Of a DNA stretch of 45,071 bases, positions 41,563 to 45,071 are shown in pieces. The stretch spans positions 1 through 45,071 of the forward strand of contig DGPE01000076.1 in NCBI GenBank assembly GCA_002390305.1, written 5' to 3'. The notes beneath the pieces were generated by a model. That model was not told the DNA's origin, made no database searches, and saw only the letters and a list, made by a program, of their open reading frames with translations. Position 1 is the stretch's first letter, and every line of letters starts with the position of its first letter. The position numbers were made by a program, and so were the translations under genes. Origin of the DNA: Micrococcales bacterium UBA4448 (GTDB lineage Bacteria; Actinomycetota; Actinomycetes; Actinomycetales; Microbacteriaceae).

Positions 41563-42576
41563 ATGACAACACTCACGCTTCGCACCCCCTACCTATTATT
41601 TGTTGGCAGCGAAACTGAGCCGATTTATGCCAAGACAGCCGCTGGGCTAGCCAAGTGGAGTCCAGAGGCGTGCATGGGCCAGCTCAGCCTGCCTGGAGGA
41701 ACCATCGACTTAGGCCTCGAAAATCACGATGTGCCAAGTGCGGCTAGGGCAGGTGCAAAATCGCTTGTGATTGGGACATCCGCTGTGGGTGGGGCGATCC
41801 CATCGGACTGGATGCCCACCTTGTTGAGCGCTCTAAGCGAAGGAATGGACATAGTTGCCGGCGTTCACACCAAATTGAATGACATCCCAGAATTAGTCTC
41901 GGCAGCAATGGAGTCTGGCGCGAAGCTCGTGGATGTGAGGGTTCCCCCGAAAGATATTCCGGTTGGAACGGGTAAAAAAAGAACCGGTAACAGGCTGCTG
42001 ACGGTGGGAACCGACTGTGCTTTAGGAAAGAAGTACACCGCCCTGGCAATCTCAAGGCGGATGGTCGAGCGCGGAGTCGATGCTGACTTTAGAGCCTCGG
42101 GTCAAACCGGGATCATGATTGCCGGAAATGGCATACCGATCGATGCGGTGGTAGCAGACTTTCTATCCGGCGCTGCCGAGATGATTTCCCCGGATGCTGC
42201 TCCTGGCCATTGGGACATCATCGAGGGCCAGGGAAGCTTATTTCACCCTGGATACTCATCGGTCAGCACCGGATTACTGATTGGGAGCCAACCAGATGCT
42301 TTCGTCGTCTGCACAGAAGCCCTGCGGACTCACATAAAGGGCTGGCCCGATTTTGAACTTCCCAGTATCCAAGCTGTCATTGACAGGACCATCGATTTGG
42401 CCAGGGTTGTGAATCCAAACATTCGATGCGTCGGTATCAGTGTGAACACGAGCCCATTGCCAGAACATGAGCGGGAAGCTTACTTGGAAAACCTGAGCAA
42501 GCTGTATGGATTACCAACCATGGACCCCTTGGTCTCCGGGGTTGACGAAGTTATCGACAGAGCGCTGGCCCTCTAG
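41563..42576 (+). CDS. dgcN: DUF1611 protein, likely D-glutamate N-acetyltransferase DgcN
   Basis: A 337-aa protein of the DUF1611 family. A phosphate-loop-like GTDCALGKKYT lies at about 149-159, with an N-terminal alpha/beta domain before it. Family members encoded beside an enolase-superfamily racemase, as here, have been described as DgcN, which N-acetylates D-glutamate so the partner racemase DgcA can invert it. I chose the ATG at 41563; a TTG at 41551 would add four residues. Its stop overlaps the next start as TAGTG. Symbol and reaction rest on that family and operon match, not on direct recognition of an active site. Confidence 0.75.
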   Translation: MTTLTLRTPYLLFVGSETEPIYAKTAAGLAKWSPEACMGQLSLPGGTIDLGLENHDVPSAARAGAKSLVIGTSAVGGAIPSDWMPTLLSALSEGMDIVAGVHTKLNDIPELVSAAMESGAKLVDVRVPPKDIPVGTGKKRTGNRLLTVGTDCALGKKYTALAISRRMVERGVDADFRASGQTGIMIAGNGIPIDAVVADFLSGAAEMISPDAAPGHWDIIEGQGSLFHPGYSSVSTGLLIGSQPDAFVVCTEALRTHIKGWPDFELPSIQAVIDRTIDLARVVNPNIRCVGISVNTSPLPEHEREAYLENLSKLYGLPTMDPLVSGVDEVIDRALAL

Positions 42577-43553
42577 TGGAAATGAAAATAGAGCGAGTAA
42601 ATATCTCGCTCCACACTGCTTTTGTTATTACCGGCTACACCTTCACCGAGCTCAAGGCGGTGTGGGTAACGCTTTCAGAAGGAAATTATTCGGGCCGAGG
42701 CGAGGGTGTTGGAATCTATTACCTAGGCGACGATCAGGATTCAATGATCAAGAGCTTGGAGGCTATAAAGCCAAAGGTTGAACAGGGCGCCACCAGGCAA
42801 GAAATTAATGAGTTAATGCCACCAGGTGGCGCTAGAAATGCTCTTGATTGTGCCTTTTGGGATTTGGAGTGCAAACAGTTTGAAAAAAGCATTTGGGAAC
42901 TTGTTGGAATAACACCGAACCCGCTTTTCACTGTCGCCACCATCGGAATCGGAACCTTAGAGCAGATGGCAAACAGGGCTATCGAGCTAGCGGCTTTTCG
43001 AAATATCAAAATCAAGGTCAGCGACCAGAGCCCTGTTGAGGCGGTCGCCGCTGTTCGCGAAGTTCGACCGGATGCAGCTCTGGTTGTCGATGCTAACCAA
43101 GGATGGAGCCTCAGCCAGCTTGAGGAATTCGCACCGAAGCTGGATATTCTGGGAGTGAAAATGATCGAGCAACCCCTTGCTAGAGGCCTGGATCATCAAC
43201 TGGCGAACTTCCGGTCTCCGGTTCCACTTGGCGCTGACGAGAGTGTGCTTGACCTGGCCGAGTACCAAGTAAATTCATCCAACTACCAGGTGGTGAACAT
43301 CAAGCTTGATAAGTGCGGCGGGCTAACCGAGGCCCTGCAAATTGTTGCCGCCGCAATAAAAGACGGAAAAACAATCATGGTTGGAAACATGACGGGCACA
43401 TCGCTCTCGATGGCTCCGGCATTTGTAGTTGGGCAAGAGTGCGGTTTCGTAGATATAGATGGTCCGCTGCTGCTTGGGGAAGACATAAAAAATGGCCTGG
43501 AGTACTTAGAGGGCGGAAAAGTAATGCCGCCAAGTTCTCTGCTCTGGGGTTAG
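42576..43553 (+). CDS. dgcA: enolase-superfamily racemase/epimerase (DgcA type)
   Basis: A 325-aa muconate-lactonizing-subgroup enzyme. Catalytic and metal residues line up with L-Ala-D/L-Glu epimerase spacing: K147 (KIKV), D172 (VDANQGW), E198 (IEQP), D221 (GADES), K243 (NIKLDKCGG); the gaps 25, 26, 23 and 22 are the same as in E. coli (K151, D176, E202, D225, K247). The fold is complete. Two readings are possible: a dipeptide epimerase for murein peptide recycling, or DgcA, which racemises N-acetyl-D-glutamate. Coupling to a DUF1611 gene by TAGTG favours the second. Confidence 0.85.
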   Translation: MEMKIERVNISLHTAFVITGYTFTELKAVWVTLSEGNYSGRGEGVGIYYLGDDQDSMIKSLEAIKPKVEQGATRQEINELMPPGGARNALDCAFWDLECKQFEKSIWELVGITPNPLFTVATIGIGTLEQMANRAIELAAFRNIKIKVSDQSPVEAVAAVREVRPDAALVVDANQGWSLSQLEEFAPKLDILGVKMIEQPLARGLDHQLANFRSPVPLGADESVLDLAEYQVNSSNYQVVNIKLDKCGGLTEALQIVAAAIKDGKTIMVGNMTGTSLSMAPAFVVGQECGFVDIDGPLLLGEDIKNGLEYLEGGKVMPPSSLLWG

Positions 43554-44479
43554 TATCCCAACTTAGGGTCCACCACTCCTGTCAGCTTTTTTCCCGAAAG
43601 CCAGGCTGCCACATTTACCCGCAAGCGCTCAGCAAATAAAGCAGTCACTATCTCTTTAGTGTCAGCCGTGTGTGGAGTGATTAGCAAATTATCCAATTGC
43701 CACATTTCGTGCTCATCCGGCAGGGGTTCCGGGTAGGTGACGTCTGTCGCGGCAGCTGCTATTTGTCCAGACCTAAGCGCTTCAACAAGATCTTCCTGGT
43801 TTACAACCTCGCCGCGGGCGACGTTAACTAAATAGGAATCGCTGCGCATCATCGAGAATACGCGCCTGTCAAACAAGAACTTTGTTTGATCAGTCAGTGC
43901 ACATGCCACCATCACCAGCTTCGCCTTTGCCACTTCAGCTTCAAAGTCCTCAAAGCCAACGACTTTTCCCTGGAAGTCATCCAGGAACGACTCATCTGGC
44001 CGCTTTCGAACAACAACGACCTTCGAGCGAAAAGGCTTGAGCATCGAGGCAAAGCTCTCTGCAATACCCCCGCCACCAACAATCAACACGTCCTGGTCAA
44101 ACAGTGAGTCAGCGAATTGCCTGCCCCAGGTCTTGGTTGTGACCCGCTCTGGGATGACTCTTGCCAGCGCAAGACTAAGCGCAAGACCATGCTCGGCAAC
44201 TGGCTCGGAATAGGACCTCTTGGCACTGGTGAAAGTAATGGGCCGGTCGAGCACTTTCTTGAATGCATCCACCCCCGCAAATGGCAACTGAACCCACTTG
44301 AGCTGCGGATTATTGTCAAGGGTCTCAGCTAGCAGTTCCGGCCTTGAATAATCTGTCCAGATAAGGGCTTCAACATCGCCAGACAGTTCGACAACTTCTG
44401 CTCCAGCAAATTTGATTGCCTCAAGATAGGCCGAGACTTTGCTTGGACCCAGAGCGACTAGGTTTTTTGAATTAGGCAT
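43550..44479 (-). CDS. D-2-hydroxyacid dehydrogenase (NAD-dependent)
   Basis: A 309-aa member of the D-isomer-specific 2-hydroxyacid dehydrogenase family. The coenzyme motif is VGGGGIAESF near 134-143, where the last glycine of GxGxxG is alanine. The catalytic triad is R222 (VNVARGEVV), E251 (YPEPLP) and H270 (ITPHTADT). The N-terminal substrate domain (residues 1-100) is short, as in GhrA-like members. The oxidised partner may be a 2-oxoacid such as glyoxylate or hydroxypyruvate; sequence does not fix it. Its last 4 nt overlap the end of dgcA, in convergent orientation. Confidence 0.88.
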   Translation of the reverse strand: MPNSKNLVALGPSKVSAYLEAIKFAGAEVVELSGDVEALIWTDYSRPELLAETLDNNPQLKWVQLPFAGVDAFKKVLDRPITFTSAKRSYSEPVAEHGLALSLALARVIPERVTTKTWGRQFADSLFDQDVLIVGGGGIAESFASMLKPFRSKVVVVRKRPDESFLDDFQGKVVGFEDFEAEVAKAKLVMVACALTDQTKFLFDRRVFSMMRSDSYLVNVARGEVVNQEDLVEALRSGQIAAAATDVTYPEPLPDEHEMWQLDNLLITPHTADTKEIVTALFAERLRVNVAAWLSGKKLTGVVDPKLGY

Positions 44480-44629
44480 TTGAACTCCTTAGGTCAATCC
44501 TTCAAGGCTAGCCCCAGAAGCAAGCGGGTGCCCCACAAACATTGATGCCAGTGAGCCGTCTTCTCACTTATTCATCTTCGATGAAAGACCGGGGTTGTTG
44601 AAGAGGTCAAACTTTTTTTCTCTAAGCAA

Positions 44630-44635
44630 TAGGCT
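44630..44635 (+). promoter_or_regulatory. candidate leaderless -10 box of the 43-aa membrane peptide
   Basis: TAGGCT, exactly six bases before the ATG at 44642, the same arrangement as at the DCC gene. Confidence 0.45.
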
Positions 44636-44641
44636 TTAGCA

Positions 44642-44773
44642 ATGACTGAGCCAAAAGATCCCAAGAACCTAGAGAAGATTTGGAAAAAAATCGGCATCGC
44701 ACTTTTTGTGGTTGCCGTGATTTTGGTTGCAGGTCCACAGGTGATTGACCTGTTCAACCCAGACTTCAGGTAA
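44642..44773 (+). CDS. 43-aa single-pass membrane peptide
   Basis: ATG at 44642 to TAA at 44771-44773. A charged N-terminus (TEPKDPKNLEKIWKK) precedes one hydrophobic helix (IGIALFVVAVILVAG) and a short polar end (VIDLFNPDFR). TAGGCT ends six bases before the ATG, so translation may begin on a leaderless mRNA. It is convergent with the truncated GNAT gene, their stops 1-2 nt apart. No function can be assigned. Confidence 0.55.
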   Translation: MTEPKDPKNLEKIWKKIGIALFVVAVILVAGPQVIDLFNPDFR

Positions 44774-44774
44774 T

Positions 44775-45071
44775 TCAGCTTTCTATTTCAACCCGAAGAT
44801 TTGGCCATCGGTCCTTCACCAGCGGTGCCGTTAGTTCTGACAACCTGGTGAGTTGGTTTCCGGAGGCATCGAAGTTCTCAACTGACAACCAGCTCTCAAA
44901 TGCTCGCTTTGCCTTCGGCCAATCGGCATCTATTATCGAAAACCAAGCTGTGTCTCGGTTGTGACCTTTGACGGTTGTCGCCTGCCTGAAAACGCCCTCA
45001 AAAGACATACCGAGTCGATGAGCAGCAGTAATCGAAGGATAGTTCAGAGCGTTGCATTTCCATTCGTAGCG
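44775..45071 (-). CDS. GNAT-family acetyltransferase, 3' part (5' end outside window)
   Basis: The frame is open to the window edge, so only the C-terminal ~98 residues are seen. The sequence upstream of a chance internal ATG reads RYEWKCNALNYPSITAAHRL, then GMSFEGVFRQATTVKGHNRDTAWFSI..., the conserved C-terminal part of RimJ/RimL-type GNAT proteins of the actinobacterial type. The acetyl-CoA motif (R/Q-x-x-G-x-G/A) lies outside the window. Substrate is unknown. Confidence 0.85.
   Translation of the reverse strand, partial: RYEWKCNALNYPSITAAHRLGMSFEGVFRQATTVKGHNRDTAWFSIIDADWPKAKRAFESWLSVENFDASGNQLTRLSELTAPLVKDRWPNLRVEIES

Noticed and set aside
44572..44757. 61-codon frame on the minus strand
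   Set aside because: Antisense of the 43-aa membrane peptide and its promoter; no family signal.
1..45071. CRISPR arrays, insertion sequences, integrases, toxin-antitoxin pairs
   Set aside because: No spaced direct repeats, transposase-like proteins or terminal inverted repeats were seen.

Overview
The window looks like a chromosomal segment of a small-genome actinobacterium, most likely a Microbacteriaceae relative of the freshwater/marine Rhodoluna-Aquiluna type. This is inferred from actinobacterial marker genes (CarD, GlnR, SenX3-RegX3, a MutT1-like Nudix-phosphatase fusion, a DUF4032 protein), moderate GC, very short intergenic gaps, many 1-8 nt start/stop overlaps, and several genes that appear to start without a leader. 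I see no rRNA, CRISPR array, insertion sequence, phage gene or integrase. There is one tRNA gene (Lys, UUU anticodon). No stretch of 300 bases lacks a gene.

Layout. 1-4.7 kb: the end of a DUF4032 gene, then a leftward operon carD-ispDF-cysS-rlmB. A lipoprotein gene diverges from carD in the position lpqE has in Mycobacterium. 5.3-19.5 kb: a phosphate and nutrient block. It holds senX3-regX3 (leftward), divergent phoU, a leftward run (90-aa membrane protein, 36-aa membrane peptide, nitrobindin-like protein, ygfZ, FUSC protein, gpmA), then rightward glnR, ppk1, mutT1-like and pstS-pstC-pstA-pstB. Two matching 17-nt PHO-box-like sites precede phoU and pstS with nearly the same spacing to a -10 box, so RegX3 probably controls both. 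A strong hairpin terminator lies between pstS and pstC. 19.5-27.2 kb: an SDR/DUF2867 protein, a DMT transporter, divergent glpD and glpK for glycerol use, an ABC ATPase without permease, and a saccharopine-dehydrogenase-like enzyme preceded by a nested inverted-repeat leader that may be a structured RNA.

27.3-30.3 kb: a three-gene operon of a secreted LolA/RseB-like protein and an ABC exporter, behind a possible ECF-sigma promoter. 30.3-33 kb: tRNA-Lys and its terminator, then small envelope and unknown genes. 33-36.1 kb: Leloir galactose genes galM and galT-galK (no galE here). 36.1-41.1 kb: pncA, dacB, copC-like, a membrane protein, and a Ktr/Trk potassium uptake pair. 41.1-45 kb: a DCC thiol protein, a two-gene DgcN-DgcA-type D-glutamate recycling pair, a D-2-hydroxyacid dehydrogenase, a 43-aa membrane peptide and a GNAT acetyltransferase cut by the window end.

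The most coherent system is the phosphate regulon: sensing (SenX3-RegX3, PhoU), uptake (PstSCAB), storage (Ppk1) and clean-up of damaged nucleotides, with the nitrogen regulator GlnR embedded. The best candidates for something undescribed are the leader RNA at about 25784-25926, the membrane-less SenX3, the two short membrane peptides, and the LolA-like/ABC operon.
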